Origin: JADHLJ01 sp038118725
Lineage (GTDB): Bacteria > Pseudomonadota > Alphaproteobacteria > Thalassobaculales > Thalassobaculaceae
DNA: 53,542 nucleotides
Direction of reading: 5' to 3'
NCBI GenBank assembly: GCA_038118725.1
Contig: JAYOIK010000027.1
Location: 1-53,542 of the forward strand
The position numbers and the translations under genes are program-made. How positions within the stretch are numbered: the first letter of the stretch is position 1; each line of letters starts with the position of its first letter. The notes below the pieces were generated by a model that did no database searches, was not told where the DNA came from, and saw nothing but the letters and a program-made list of their open reading frames with translations. Positions 38,112 to 46,181 of this stretch are shown here, piece after piece.

Positions 38112-38161
38112 GTGAGTCAAATCACTCGCGTGGATTGCAACGGCTCCCCACATCATATAGG
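38112..38161 (+). promoter_or_regulatory. CRP-like palindrome and weak promoter
   Basis: GTGA-N6-TCAC, a perfect CRP-type core, spans 38112-38125. Downstream, TTGCAA (38135-38140) and TATAGG (38156-38161) are a possible -35/-10 pair with a short 15-base spacer. They precede the gene starting at 38189. The assignment is by pattern only; the site is not of FNR type (no TTGAT half-sites). Confidence 0.3.
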
Positions 38162-38188
38162 GGTTTGCTGTAACCAGGGGACAAGATC

Positions 38189-38623
38189 ATGGCTTTTAGC
38201 TGGACCGCCACCGACCTGCCGCTGCTCGCGGATCCGTCGTTCATCGACCGCATGGGGCATTTCGTGCATGCCCGCCAGGGGGAAGGATTCAGCTTTGACA
38301 TGCCGCTCATGGGCTACCAGGCCCTGTTCTACACGCCCGAGTTCGCCGAGGAGGTCAGGCGCGAGACAGGTGTCGCCGCGCTCCAGACCCTGGTCCATGA
38401 GGTCCGCCGGGGTGTTTTCAAAAAGACCGACGAGGACGGTTGGGAGCTCAGCTTTCGCGCCGACGCGGTGATTCGCAACGAGCTTGACCCGGCGACGCAT
38501 CTGCCCATCGGCGAAGTCGATTACGCGACCGACCTTACCTATACGAACACGGTCCTGTTCTCGCTGAATGAAGGCACGCTCGTGACCTTCGCCGATTGGG
38601 TTCGCGCCAACGGGCTCGGCTAA
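38189..38623 (+). CDS. Unrecognised 144-residue cytoplasmic protein
   Basis: The protein starts at ATG 38189 with AGGGGAC upstream. It has no signal peptide or membrane segment and a normal, globular composition (FSFDMPLMGYQALFYTPEFAEEVRRETGV, then a predicted beta-rich end WELSFRADAVIRNELDP and NTVLFSLNEGTLVTFADWV). I do not recognise the family. It is a lone plus-strand gene between two minus-strand genes, with a candidate regulatory palindrome upstream. Codon use looks like its neighbours, so it is probably native. Confidence 0.72.
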   Translation: MAFSWTATDLPLLADPSFIDRMGHFVHARQGEGFSFDMPLMGYQALFYTPEFAEEVRRETGVAALQTLVHEVRRGVFKKTDEDGWELSFRADAVIRNELDPATHLPIGEVDYATDLTYTNTVLFSLNEGTLVTFADWVRANGLG

Positions 38624-38655
38624 ACGCGCGTGGTAGTCGCTTAGTCGCCCACGGC

Positions 38656-39384
38656 TCAGTCCCCGGCGCGATCGCCGCCGAAGAGGGGGAATTCCGCCCG
38701 ACGCAGTACCGGCGTCAAGGCGCCGCCGCACAGAAACCCACCGATATGCGCCAGAAAGGCCACGCCTCCCGCGCTGCTGGAATAGATCACCGCGACCAAA
38801 AGCTGGAGCGCGAACCAGATCCCGATCAGGATCATCGACGGACAGCGATAGCGGGTGATCGTGAGGAACGGCACTTTGTTGAACCAAAGGCCAAAACCAG
38901 GGCCAAGCACGATCAAGCGGCCCTTTGGGAACAATATGATATAGGCCCCGATCAGGCCGGAAATCGCCCCGCTGGCGCCGATGAGCTGGACCGGTTGCTC
39001 CATCAGCGGCAGCGCCTGGGCAATCGCGCTGATCGCGGCGGCGAACAGGAACAAACCGCTGAACCGCAACGAGCCGAAGGCATTCTCGACCGCGGGCCCG
39101 AATACCCACAGAAACAATCCATTGCCGAGTAGATGCCCCCAACCGCCATGCAGAAAGGCATAGGTGATCAAGGTCGCGCCGACGGGTACGAAGCTCATAT
39201 GCGGTGATGGATCGCGATATCCGAAGAGATGCGCCGGGTTCAGTCCGAAGGCAAGCATCAGCTGACCGCCCGAAAAGTCGCTCAACTGCTGTTGCCAAAC
39301 GAAAATCACGGTCATGACGACAAGCAGAACGGCGGTCACAACCGGCACCCGTTGAATCCGCTGTTCGTCGCCGATCGGGATCAT
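38656..39384 (-). CDS. Rhomboid-family intramembrane serine protease
   Basis: The 242-residue inner-membrane protein has six predicted helices. The rhomboid catalytic dyad is present: Ser in GASGAISGLIGAY and His in AHIGGFLCGG; the supporting HLLGN motif lies in the second helix region. These proteases cleave single-pass membrane substrates. The substrate is unknown. ATG 39384 is preceded by AAGGGGAA. The hydrophilic tail is short. It lies 78 bases downstream of the PagL-like gene on the same strand. Confidence 0.92.
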   Translation of the reverse strand: MIPIGDEQRIQRVPVVTAVLLVVMTVIFVWQQQLSDFSGGQLMLAFGLNPAHLFGYRDPSPHMSFVPVGATLITYAFLHGGWGHLLGNGLFLWVFGPAVENAFGSLRFSGLFLFAAAISAIAQALPLMEQPVQLIGASGAISGLIGAYIILFPKGRLIVLGPGFGLWFNKVPFLTITRYRCPSMILIGIWFALQLLVAVIYSSSAGGVAFLAHIGGFLCGGALTPVLRRAEFPLFGGDRAGD

Positions 39385-39462
39385 GAAATTCCCCTTGGAC
39401 CGAACACTGGGCGGTCACGTCCCTTGGTTCGGGAGCTAGGCCGCGGGTCCGGGGTTGACCGA

Positions 39463-39981
39463 TTAGTCGCCGAAGATCCGGTCCAACGGTATCGAATAGG
39501 TCAGCATCAGTGTTTCCTCGCCGGGGTTGCGCTCATCCAATCCGGCGTTGGAAATGTGGTGAAACGCGAAACCGAGCCTGGAATAGTCATCGAAACGGTA
39601 GGCGAAATTCGCGCCCGAGCGAAACTCGATGGCATGACCAAGGTCCTTGCCGTCGCCATTACCATAGATACCGGCGGCGAAGTTCGGCGTGATAACGAAA
39701 CGACGACCGAAAAAAATGTCGATCCCGATACCGGCATAGGCGTAGGTCCCGGCTTCGGCCGTCGCTGTCAGGCCGACGAAAGGCGTGAACCACAGCAGTT
39801 TGTGCTTCTCGGCGAAAACATACTCGGCGCGAAACTCCGCCGTGGTCTCGTCATCGAACATGTCGTAGACGCCAACGCCAAGCGTCAGGAAGTCCGGCTC
39901 ATCGGCTCGGGCCTCCGGCTTCAGCGACATCAAGGCGAAAAGCCCCAGGACCGCGAACACGAAAAACCTGACTGGCCGCAC
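39463..39981 (-). CDS. PagL-like lipid A 3-O-deacylase (acyloxyacyl hydrolase)
   Basis: The 172-residue protein has a Sec signal (to about residue 26, PEARA) and an eight-strand outer-membrane beta-barrel pattern. The PagL catalytic signature is intact: FHHISNAGLDERNPGEET contains the His/Ser pair and the downstream Glu. PagL removes the 3-linked acyl chain of lipid A in the outer leaflet. Translation begins at GTG 39981 with AGAGGTG upstream. The rhomboid gene follows on the same strand. Confidence 0.88.
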   Translation of the reverse strand: MRPVRFFVFAVLGLFALMSLKPEARADEPDFLTLGVGVYDMFDDETTAEFRAEYVFAEKHKLLWFTPFVGLTATAEAGTYAYAGIGIDIFFGRRFVITPNFAAGIYGNGDGKDLGHAIEFRSGANFAYRFDDYSRLGFAFHHISNAGLDERNPGEETLMLTYSIPLDRIFGD

Positions 39982-40044
39982 AATACACCTCTAATCAGCG
40001 GGATCGCCCGCATAATAACGATGGGCAGCCCGACATCAAGCCCG

Positions 40045-41001
40045 TCAACGAAGCTCTAGCCGTTGCTTGAAACCCTCGGTCGCGCGAACCAGCGCCGCGC
40101 GAATTCCCGGCTCCATGGCCGAATGCCCGGCATCCGGGACAACGACATATTCCGCCCCAGGCCAAGTTTTCGCGAGCGCATCCGCCGAACGGATCGGGCA
40201 AATGATGTCATAGCGTCCTTGGACGATTACCGCGGGCGTATCGGCGATCCTCGCGACCCCGTCCAGCAACTGGTTCGGCGCGAGAAACAAGTCGTTCGCG
40301 AAATAGTGTGCCTCGAGGCGCGCCAGCGCCAGCATCTGATCCTTGCTTGGTTGGCCTCCGCTCGCGCCGTCCTCGGGGATTAGGCAAGAACAAGCTGATT
40401 CATAGCCGCTCCATACCTTGGCCGCTGGATAATGGATCGCGGGGTCGGGGCTCTCCAAGCGCTTGCGAAAGGCGGTAAGCAAATCGTCCCGTTCCGCCTC
40501 GGGGATAAAGTCCCGAAACGTCGCGTGAGCCTCGGGAAAGATCTGCCCCATGCCGTTCATGAACCAGTCGACCTCCGAGGGCCGGCCAAGGAAAATTCCG
40601 CGCAGCACGAAGGCAAGGCAGCGCTCGGGATGCGCCTGGCCATAGGCCAGGGCGAGCGTGCTCCCCCAGGACCCTCCGAAAACCATCCAGCGCTCAATAC
40701 CGAGATGCGCGCGCAATTGCTCGATATCGGCGATCAGGGCTTGGGTCGTGTTCTCGACGATGTCGGCGATCGGCGACGACTTACCGGCGCCACGCTGGTC
40801 GAACAGGATGACCCGATAGAAGTCGGGGTCAAAGAACCGGCGGTGAACCTTCGCGATACCCGAGCCCGGACCGCCATGCAGGAAAATCACCGGCAACCCA
40901 TCGGGGTTTCCGACCTCCTCCCAATAGAGGCGATGGCGATCGGAAACCGCGAGCTGTCCGAACGTGGTCGCCTCGATATCCGGGTAAAGCTTATCGCGCA
41001 T
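40045..41001 (-). CDS. pip: Prolyl iminopeptidase (alpha/beta hydrolase, S33)
   Basis: This cytoplasmic alpha/beta hydrolase removes N-terminal proline from peptides. From ATG 41001 the protein is 318 residues, normal for the family. Motifs include the oxyanion region HGGPGSG, DQRGAGKSSP, the nucleophile elbow GGSWGSTLALAY (Ser), Asp in QGRYDIICP and His in PDAGHSAMEPG. The frame extends to 41067 but without family sequence. It neighbours an isochorismatase-fold hydrolase upstream on the same strand. Confidence 0.92.
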   Translation of the reverse strand: MRDKLYPDIEATTFGQLAVSDRHRLYWEEVGNPDGLPVIFLHGGPGSGIAKVHRRFFDPDFYRVILFDQRGAGKSSPIADIVENTTQALIADIEQLRAHLGIERWMVFGGSWGSTLALAYGQAHPERCLAFVLRGIFLGRPSEVDWFMNGMGQIFPEAHATFRDFIPEAERDDLLTAFRKRLESPDPAIHYPAAKVWSGYESACSCLIPEDGASGGQPSKDQMLALARLEAHYFANDLFLAPNQLLDGVARIADTPAVIVQGRYDIICPIRSADALAKTWPGAEYVVVPDAGHSAMEPGIRAALVRATEGFKQRLELR

Positions 41002-41107
41002 GACGAAACCGATAAAAGGACACGTAAGTTTCCAGCCAGTCTTATCAGAGCGCGGAGACCGGGTCACCTTACGAGACGCCGCGCCCGGCGTGTGATCGGC
41101 TCGGCAC

Positions 41108-41782
41108 TCAGTTCTCGTTCAGCCGCAAATGGTCTAGCACCGCCTGCAACGGCTCCACATCGCCGAATTTCGCGTCAATGTCGTATAGGTTCCATTCCAC
41201 CGCGCCGGCGATGCGGTCGCCGATGCATTCGCGCACGACGATGGGCCGGAAGCCGTCGGCGATGGCGTCCTCGACCGTGGCCCGCACGCAGGCGCTCGCG
41301 GTCGTGCCGGTAACGACGATCGTGTCGACCCCACACGCGTTCAGATAGCTGTTCAGATTGGTCCCGCGAAACGCGCTCGCCTGTTTCTTGACGATGAGCA
41401 TTTCATCGTCCCGACGTTCGAGGCGCTCGTCGATTTCGACCGCCTCCGACCCGGCTCTCAGCACCTCCGCCGGAATCTTCTTGCCCCAAAGCCCCATGTC
41501 GGTGTGCTCACCCTCGACAATGTCGTAGGCGGTCGTCGTGAAGACGATTGGAAGACCGCGCGCTCGAAACGCCGCGAGCACCTCCTGGGTCGCGGGCAGG
41601 ATCGTTTCCATCCCCTCGCAGGTGAAGGCGTTGCCTTCCCGCGTCCAAGCGTTGGCGAGGTCGATATTCACCAGCGCCGGTTTCTTGCCCCAACCGATCC
41701 GCCGCTGAAAGCCGCGGTTCTGATAGAGCGCCGTATCGGCGGCGAAAACCTTGTCCAGAGCGGCCTTGATATCCTCGTCCAT
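41108..41782 (-). CDS. Isochorismatase-fold cysteine hydrolase (N-carbamoylsarcosine amidase-like)
   Basis: The 224-residue cytoplasmic protein has the Asp-Lys-Cys triad of the isochorismatase-like family: Asp in LVNIDLANAW, Lys in MLIVKKQASAF and Cys in VTGTTASACVRAT. The N-terminal DTALYQNRGFQRRIGWGKKPAL segment is typical of N-carbamoylsarcosine amidase-like members. The substrate is not determined by context. ATG 41782 has GGGGGA upstream. It is divergent from the GT61 gene, with a 160-base gap containing no recognised element. Confidence 0.87.
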   Translation of the reverse strand: MDEDIKAALDKVFAADTALYQNRGFQRRIGWGKKPALVNIDLANAWTREGNAFTCEGMETILPATQEVLAAFRARGLPIVFTTTAYDIVEGEHTDMGLWGKKIPAEVLRAGSEAVEIDERLERRDDEMLIVKKQASAFRGTNLNSYLNACGVDTIVVTGTTASACVRATVEDAIADGFRPIVVRECIGDRIAGAVEWNLYDIDAKFGDVEPLQAVLDHLRLNEN

Positions 41783-41942
41783 GATGCGGATCCCCCGTGT
41801 TTTTATTCGGGCGCAAGGGTACCGGTTCGCCGCCTCGGATCAACCCCATGCGTCCATGGAGCGTGTTTGGTTTCGTCTTTCCTTGACAGCATGATCCCAG
41901 CGTATTCAAAACTGGGACCAGCAAGGGGAAGTCGAACTGATC

Positions 41943-43316
41943 ATGCAGCCGCACGAAGTGATAACGCGCCTGAGGGGCGACGCGGACGCGCTCAGCGAGG
42001 CCGGCGCGCCGGAGCGGGCTCGGGAACGGCTGCGAGCTGCCCTCGTTATCAGACCAGATGATCAGACCAACTGGTTTCACGCCGGTCTTCTCGAAAGCGA
42101 GTGGGCCCGTTACGCCGAAGCGGCGGAGTTCTATCTGCGCGGCGCCATCATCGACGGTTTCGCCCGATCCGCGCGTGCCCTATTCAATCAGATCAAGCGC
42201 GGCCACCTGGATTTCAGTCGTTTTCGCGGCCACTTCAAAGCCGCCAAACCGCTGTCGCTGGATCATCGCGCGGTTCATCTGTCGGTCGAAAAGCATCTGC
42301 TCAATTCCGCGGAACCGGCGCTCGAAACCGACGCCGCGCTTGCCGAGGCGGCCGGAGCCGTGGCCCCCCTCGCCGAGGCCCGGGTCTTGGAGCCACGTCG
42401 GATCGCCGACTTCCTTCAAGGTGATCTCGCCCGATTAACCGGCGCGACCGTGTTCCACGATATGATCGACGCCGGGATCACCCACGACAATAGTCTCATC
42501 GTCGAGCCGCTTGCTCCGCCCGAGGAACAAAGGCACTATCGCTTCGTTCGTTTCCAACGCGAGATCGGCGCCCGCTTCGATACCGCTTTTTTCGCGGGAT
42601 ATGGCGCTCAATACTATCATTGGTCGATCGAGACCTCGCACAACTTCAAGCACTACATCGACAACAAGCTGGATATGCCGCTGCTGGTTCACGGCCCGCA
42701 CCCCCATCCGTTTCAACGAGAGATGCTGGAGCTCCTTGGGCTCGACAAGGTGGCCAAGCCGGTTCTCAGCAACCCGGGTGTGATCCTTGCCGACACGCTC
42801 GTCGTGACACGCCATGTCGGCGCGGCGCATTGCATGGAACCGACGCATATTCGTTGGCTGGCCGGCGCGTTGCTCGAGCGGGTTCCCGAGAGGGACTCGG
42901 TTGGAGGACCGGAGAAAATCTACATATCGAGAGGTGACTCGCGCAGAAAGCGCATTCATGGCGAGGCCGAGTTGATCGATCTGTTGAAACGTAAAGGCTA
43001 CACGATATTGGAACTAGCGAAACTGTCGCTACGGGACCAGATAGCCGCTTTCGCCAACGCGCGGGTCGTGGTCAGCGCGAAGGGCGCTGGTCTCACCAAC
43101 CTGATCTATTGCGCCGAGGGCACCCGGATCGTCGAGCTTACCCCAACCGTCGATCCAGGATTCAACCATTTCCAGCGATTGTCGGAAATCATTGGCGCCG
43201 ACCATGTCTATGTAAAGTCGACCACGGCGGATGAGGTCGATCACTGGGGCGCCGATCGCGACGCGCCGGCGCGCTTCGAGCATGCCGACATTCTGCGTGC
43301 AATCGAAAACGCCTGA
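41943..43316 (+). CDS. GT61-family glycosyltransferase with N-terminal TPR-like region
   Basis: The 457-residue protein starts with a short TPR-like segment (RERLRAALVIRPDDQTNWFHAGLLESEWARYAEAAEFYLRGA), then a GT61/DUF563 domain. Diagnostic sequence includes the HWSIE stretch, KIYISRGDSRRKRI and FANARVVVSAKGAGLTNLIYCAEGTRIVELTP. GT61 enzymes transfer sugars such as xylose or GlcNAc; the acceptor here is unknown. There is no signal or membrane segment. It converges with the acyl-CoA ligase gene, 17 bases between stops. Confidence 0.88.
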   Translation: MQPHEVITRLRGDADALSEAGAPERARERLRAALVIRPDDQTNWFHAGLLESEWARYAEAAEFYLRGAIIDGFARSARALFNQIKRGHLDFSRFRGHFKAAKPLSLDHRAVHLSVEKHLLNSAEPALETDAALAEAAGAVAPLAEARVLEPRRIADFLQGDLARLTGATVFHDMIDAGITHDNSLIVEPLAPPEEQRHYRFVRFQREIGARFDTAFFAGYGAQYYHWSIETSHNFKHYIDNKLDMPLLVHGPHPHPFQREMLELLGLDKVAKPVLSNPGVILADTLVVTRHVGAAHCMEPTHIRWLAGALLERVPERDSVGGPEKIYISRGDSRRKRIHGEAELIDLLKRKGYTILELAKLSLRDQIAAFANARVVVSAKGAGLTNLIYCAEGTRIVELTPTVDPGFNHFQRLSEIIGADHVYVKSTTADEVDHWGADRDAPARFEHADILRAIENA

Positions 43317-43333
43317 GCCCAAGGCCCGCCCAC

Positions 43334-44980
43334 CTACTCCGTCACTGTCGGCAACACGTGATCCTTGAACCGCCCGCGCAGGGTCAGCTTGGAAAGCTTG
43401 CCGGTGGCCGTATGCGGCAGGTCATCGACGAAGATCACGTCATCCGGCAACCACCACTTGGCGACCTTGTCGGACAGGAAAGAATTCACCTCCTCGGGCG
43501 TGAGGCTCTGTCCCTCCTCCAGGCGCGCGACGAGCATCGGGCGTTCGTCCCATTTCGGGTGCGGCATGGCGATGACCGCGGCCTCGGCGATCGCCGGATG
43601 GCCGAGCGCGGCGTTCTCCAGATCGATCGAACTGATCCACTCGCCGCCGGACTTGATAACGTCCTTTGTGCGGTCGACCAGTTGGATAAAGCCGCGCGGG
43701 TCGATCTTGGCGACATCGCCGGTGCGCAGCCAGCCATCCTCGGTGATCGCCGCCTCGCTCGCCTCCTGGTTCGCGTGATAGCCGTCGATCACGCCATGCC
43801 CGCGCACCTGAAGCTCGCCGAACGCCTCGCCGTCTTGCGGCAAGGCGCCGCCGTCCTCGTCCACGATCCTGGCATCCACGGTGAACATGCGGCGGCCCTG
43901 GAGCATCTTCAGGTCATGCTGCTTCTCGCGCGGCAGGGCCAGCTCCTTCGGCCCGAAGATCGAGGTGGAGCCGACCGGGCTCATCTCGGTCATCCCCCAG
44001 CCATGGATGACCTTGACGCCGTATTGGTCCTCGAACTCCTCGATCATCGAGCGCGCGACCGCCGAGCCGCCGGAAAGCACGAAGCTGAAGCCGTCGGGCT
44101 TGCGGCCATGCTTGCGCATCTCGGCCAGCACGCCGAGCCAGACCGTCGGCACCCCCCAGGCGGAGCTGACCTTCTCCTGGTCCATCAACGCGAAGACACT
44201 TGCCCCGTCCAACTTACCGCCGGGAAACACCATGTTGGCGCCGACCAGCGGCGCGACATAGGGCGTGCCCCAGGCATTGGCGTGAAACAGCGGCACCACC
44301 GGCAACACGGTCGCGCCGGACGTCACTCCGGCCTCGCCCGCCAGGGTAAGCATGCCCATCGAATGCATGTAGGTGGAGCGATGCGAGTACAGCACCCCCT
44401 TGGGGTTCCCGGTTGTGCCCGAGGTATAGCAAAGGCTCGAGGCGGCGCGCTCGTCGAAGACCGGCCAGACGATGTCCGAGGGCTGTCCCGAGATAAGATC
44501 CTCGTAACAGATCGGATCGAGCAGTCCGCACTCCGGCATCGCGTCGCGGTCGCACATCAGCACATAACGCATGTCGCTCGGCAGCTGGTCCACCAGCGGC
44601 TCGATCACCGGAATGAAGGTGGTGTCAAGGAACAGCACCCGGTCCTCGGCATGATTGGTCACATAGACGATCTGCTCGGCGAAAAGCTTGGGGTTGATCG
44701 TGTGACAGACCGCGCCGATGCCGGAGATCGCGAAATAAAGCTCGAAATGCCGATAGCCGTTCCAGGCCATGGTGGCGACCCGATCTCCCTCCTTGATGCC
44801 GAGTTCGCGCAGCGCGTGCGCCATCTGGGCGGCGCGGCCCCGGGCCTCGGCATAGGTATAGCGGTGGATATCGCCTTCCACCCTATTGGATATGATCAGA
44901 TTGTCGCTCCGGACATCCGCCGCGTAGTCGATGATGCTGGAGATCATCATCGGCATATCCATCATGCGGCCTTCGAGCAT
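43334..44980 (-). CDS. Fatty-acid/acyl-CoA ligase (AMP-dependent synthetase)
   Basis: The 548-residue ANL-superfamily enzyme activates a carboxylic acid to an acyl-AMP and then acyl-CoA. Motifs are SLCYTSGTTGNPKGV (A3), HGWGMTEMSP (A5), DGWLRTGDVAKID (A7), KSGGEWISSIDLE (A8) and the catalytic Lys in PHTATGKLSK (A10). It resembles medium/long-chain (FadD3/AlkK-like) ligases of alphaproteobacteria. ATG 44980 has GGGAGG upstream. No beta-oxidation genes are adjacent, so the substrate is open. Confidence 0.93.
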   Translation of the reverse strand: MLEGRMMDMPMMISSIIDYAADVRSDNLIISNRVEGDIHRYTYAEARGRAAQMAHALRELGIKEGDRVATMAWNGYRHFELYFAISGIGAVCHTINPKLFAEQIVYVTNHAEDRVLFLDTTFIPVIEPLVDQLPSDMRYVLMCDRDAMPECGLLDPICYEDLISGQPSDIVWPVFDERAASSLCYTSGTTGNPKGVLYSHRSTYMHSMGMLTLAGEAGVTSGATVLPVVPLFHANAWGTPYVAPLVGANMVFPGGKLDGASVFALMDQEKVSSAWGVPTVWLGVLAEMRKHGRKPDGFSFVLSGGSAVARSMIEEFEDQYGVKVIHGWGMTEMSPVGSTSIFGPKELALPREKQHDLKMLQGRRMFTVDARIVDEDGGALPQDGEAFGELQVRGHGVIDGYHANQEASEAAITEDGWLRTGDVAKIDPRGFIQLVDRTKDVIKSGGEWISSIDLENAALGHPAIAEAAVIAMPHPKWDERPMLVARLEEGQSLTPEEVNSFLSDKVAKWWLPDDVIFVDDLPHTATGKLSKLTLRGRFKDHVLPTVTE

Positions 44981-45119
44981 GCGAGCCTCCCAAACCCTTT
45001 ATTTTCCCGAGCGGATTACACTCCGCCGCTTGGGCTGTAGAGTGCGTCAAGGCGCGCCGCGCCGCAAGCATCGGAACCGGGTTTTACGCTTCGGTGACCC
45101 GCCTCGACCGGAGATCGCC

Positions 45120-45710
45120 ATGGCCCTGTTCGTCACCCTTGGACCGCGAGGCAGCAACCACGAACTGGTGGCCCGACGCTATCTCGATTTTCACGGACTC
45201 GGCGACGCGGATTTGCGTCTCGTGGAGGATTTCCGCGAAGGCCTCGACATGCTCGCGCGAGACCAAGCCGACTATCTGATACAGGCCGCCGCGCATTCGC
45301 GAACCGCTTCCACCTTGGCCGAGGGGTTTTTCAAGCACGGCATCCGAGCCATCGACTGCTTTATCGCGCCGAGCCACCCACTCGCCATCCTCACCCGAGC
45401 CGAGGTGCAAGCACCCCGCGCCATCGGCCTTCAGCCCGCCACCGCGAGCTATGCCGATCTGTCAGCCTGGCCCGTCAAGATCGAGGAGCCGACAACGGTC
45501 GCCGTCGGCGAAGGCCTGCTCGCCGGGCGCTATGACAGCGGAATCACCATGCGGCGCCTGGCCGAGGAAAATCCCGACACCCTGCGGGTGGACCTCGATC
45601 TCGGCAGCGTCGACGACCCCTGGATCGTCTATGGCCGGGCCCAGGTACGCGGCGACGCTATCCTCGCCTGGCCCGACAGCCCCGCCGGGCGCCTGTATCG
45701 CGGCGCGTGA
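45120..45710 (+). CDS. Prephenate dehydratase/BacA-like binding-fold protein
   Basis: The 196-residue protein begins TLGPRGSNHELVARRYLDFHGL, which resembles the prephenate dehydratase and bacilysin-type prephenate decarboxylase fold (normally YLGPxGTxSExAA). There is no ACT domain and it is shorter than PheA, so it may bind a related compound without dehydratase activity. The Thr-Arg region of true PheA is not obvious. ATG 45120 has GGAGAT upstream. The surroundings are an acyl-CoA ligase and a repeat region, which do not suggest aromatic synthesis. Confidence 0.62.
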   Translation: MALFVTLGPRGSNHELVARRYLDFHGLGDADLRLVEDFREGLDMLARDQADYLIQAAAHSRTASTLAEGFFKHGIRAIDCFIAPSHPLAILTRAEVQAPRAIGLQPATASYADLSAWPVKIEEPTTVAVGEGLLAGRYDSGITMRRLAEENPDTLRVDLDLGSVDDPWIVYGRAQVRGDAILAWPDSPAGRLYRGA

Positions 45711-45757
45711 GGAGGTTCGGGAACGAGGCCGAAATCTCGTTTCAACGTCACCCCCCG

Positions 45758-45883
45758 TCAACCGTCGCCTTGGCGCACGGCAGGGCCTAGGTTCCGGTGG
45801 CCCCGCTCCTTGGCCGGCCTGCGCATGGTTTCCCATTGGAAACGCCTGCCCCCGGCCCTGCCTTTCGCCAGGGCGACGGTGGA
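45758..45883. repeat. Long inverted repeat (30-bp arms)
   Basis: Arms at 45758-45787 and 45854-45883 are reverse complements over 30 bases with four mismatches, with a 66-base loop that contains a smaller perfect 6-bp hairpin. The layout resembles the element at 277-413 (33-bp arms, 71-base loop), although the arm sequences differ. Confidence 0.75.
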
Positions 45884-45935
45884 GTTTTATCGACCCGATG
45901 GGACCGGATCGAAAAACCCTCAAGCCTCCTTTTGT

Positions 45936-46026
45936 CGTCGTCCTCGTGCATGCGGGGACCTCCGAACGTAGGATAGGTCGAGACCAACCTCACCGGGGCG
46001 AGATCCCCGCTTCCGAGAGGATGACG
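45936..46026. repeat. Imperfect inverted repeat (27-bp arms)
   Basis: Arms at 45936-45962 and 46000-46026 are reverse complements with about seven mismatches in 27 bases; both contain a GCGGGGA/TCCCCGC core and a GTC-TCCTCG outer part typical of alphaproteobacterial REP-like palindromes. Confidence 0.6.
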
Positions 46027-46092
46027 AGAAAGGTTGGTTTTCCAGGCCTGCCCGCCGCCTCCACCCCAATCTCGCCTTCTCCATCACTCCGC

Positions 46093-46119
46093 GTCATGTC
46101 GGGCCAAGCCGGCAATGAC
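46093..46119. repeat. REP-like short palindrome
   Basis: GTCATGTCGGGC and GCCGGCAATGAC flank a three-base loop, pairing at 9 of 12 positions. The sequence is close to common alphaproteobacterial REP palindromes (GTCATTGCCGGGC...). It lies 63 bases before the SDR start. Confidence 0.55.
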
Positions 46120-46181
46120 ACATCGCCTGATCGGCCTTAAGCTGGCCAGTCGCCGGGACGTAGATTTGGTGGGAAGTATCG

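Larger units (their letters stand above)
45711..46181. other. Repeat-rich intergenic region
   Basis: I see no gene in these 471 bases. They are occupied by three successive palindromic elements (45758-45883, 45936-46026, 46093-46119) plus shorter hairpins, for example GTTTCC/GGAAAC near 45829-45844 and TCGACCCG/CGGATCGA near 45890-45912. The 3' end must carry the ribosome-binding site and promoter of the SDR gene at 46182. Confidence 0.65.

Noticed and set aside
38112..38125. FNR/FixK-type site
   Set aside because: The half-sites are GTGA/TCAC rather than TTGAT/ATCAA; a CRP-like description fits better.
43358..45040. 560-codon open frame opposite the acyl-CoA ligase gene
   Set aside because: High-GC antisense shadow; the translation is rich in Arg, His, Gly and Asp with no domain, while the minus strand encodes a full ANL ligase with all motifs.
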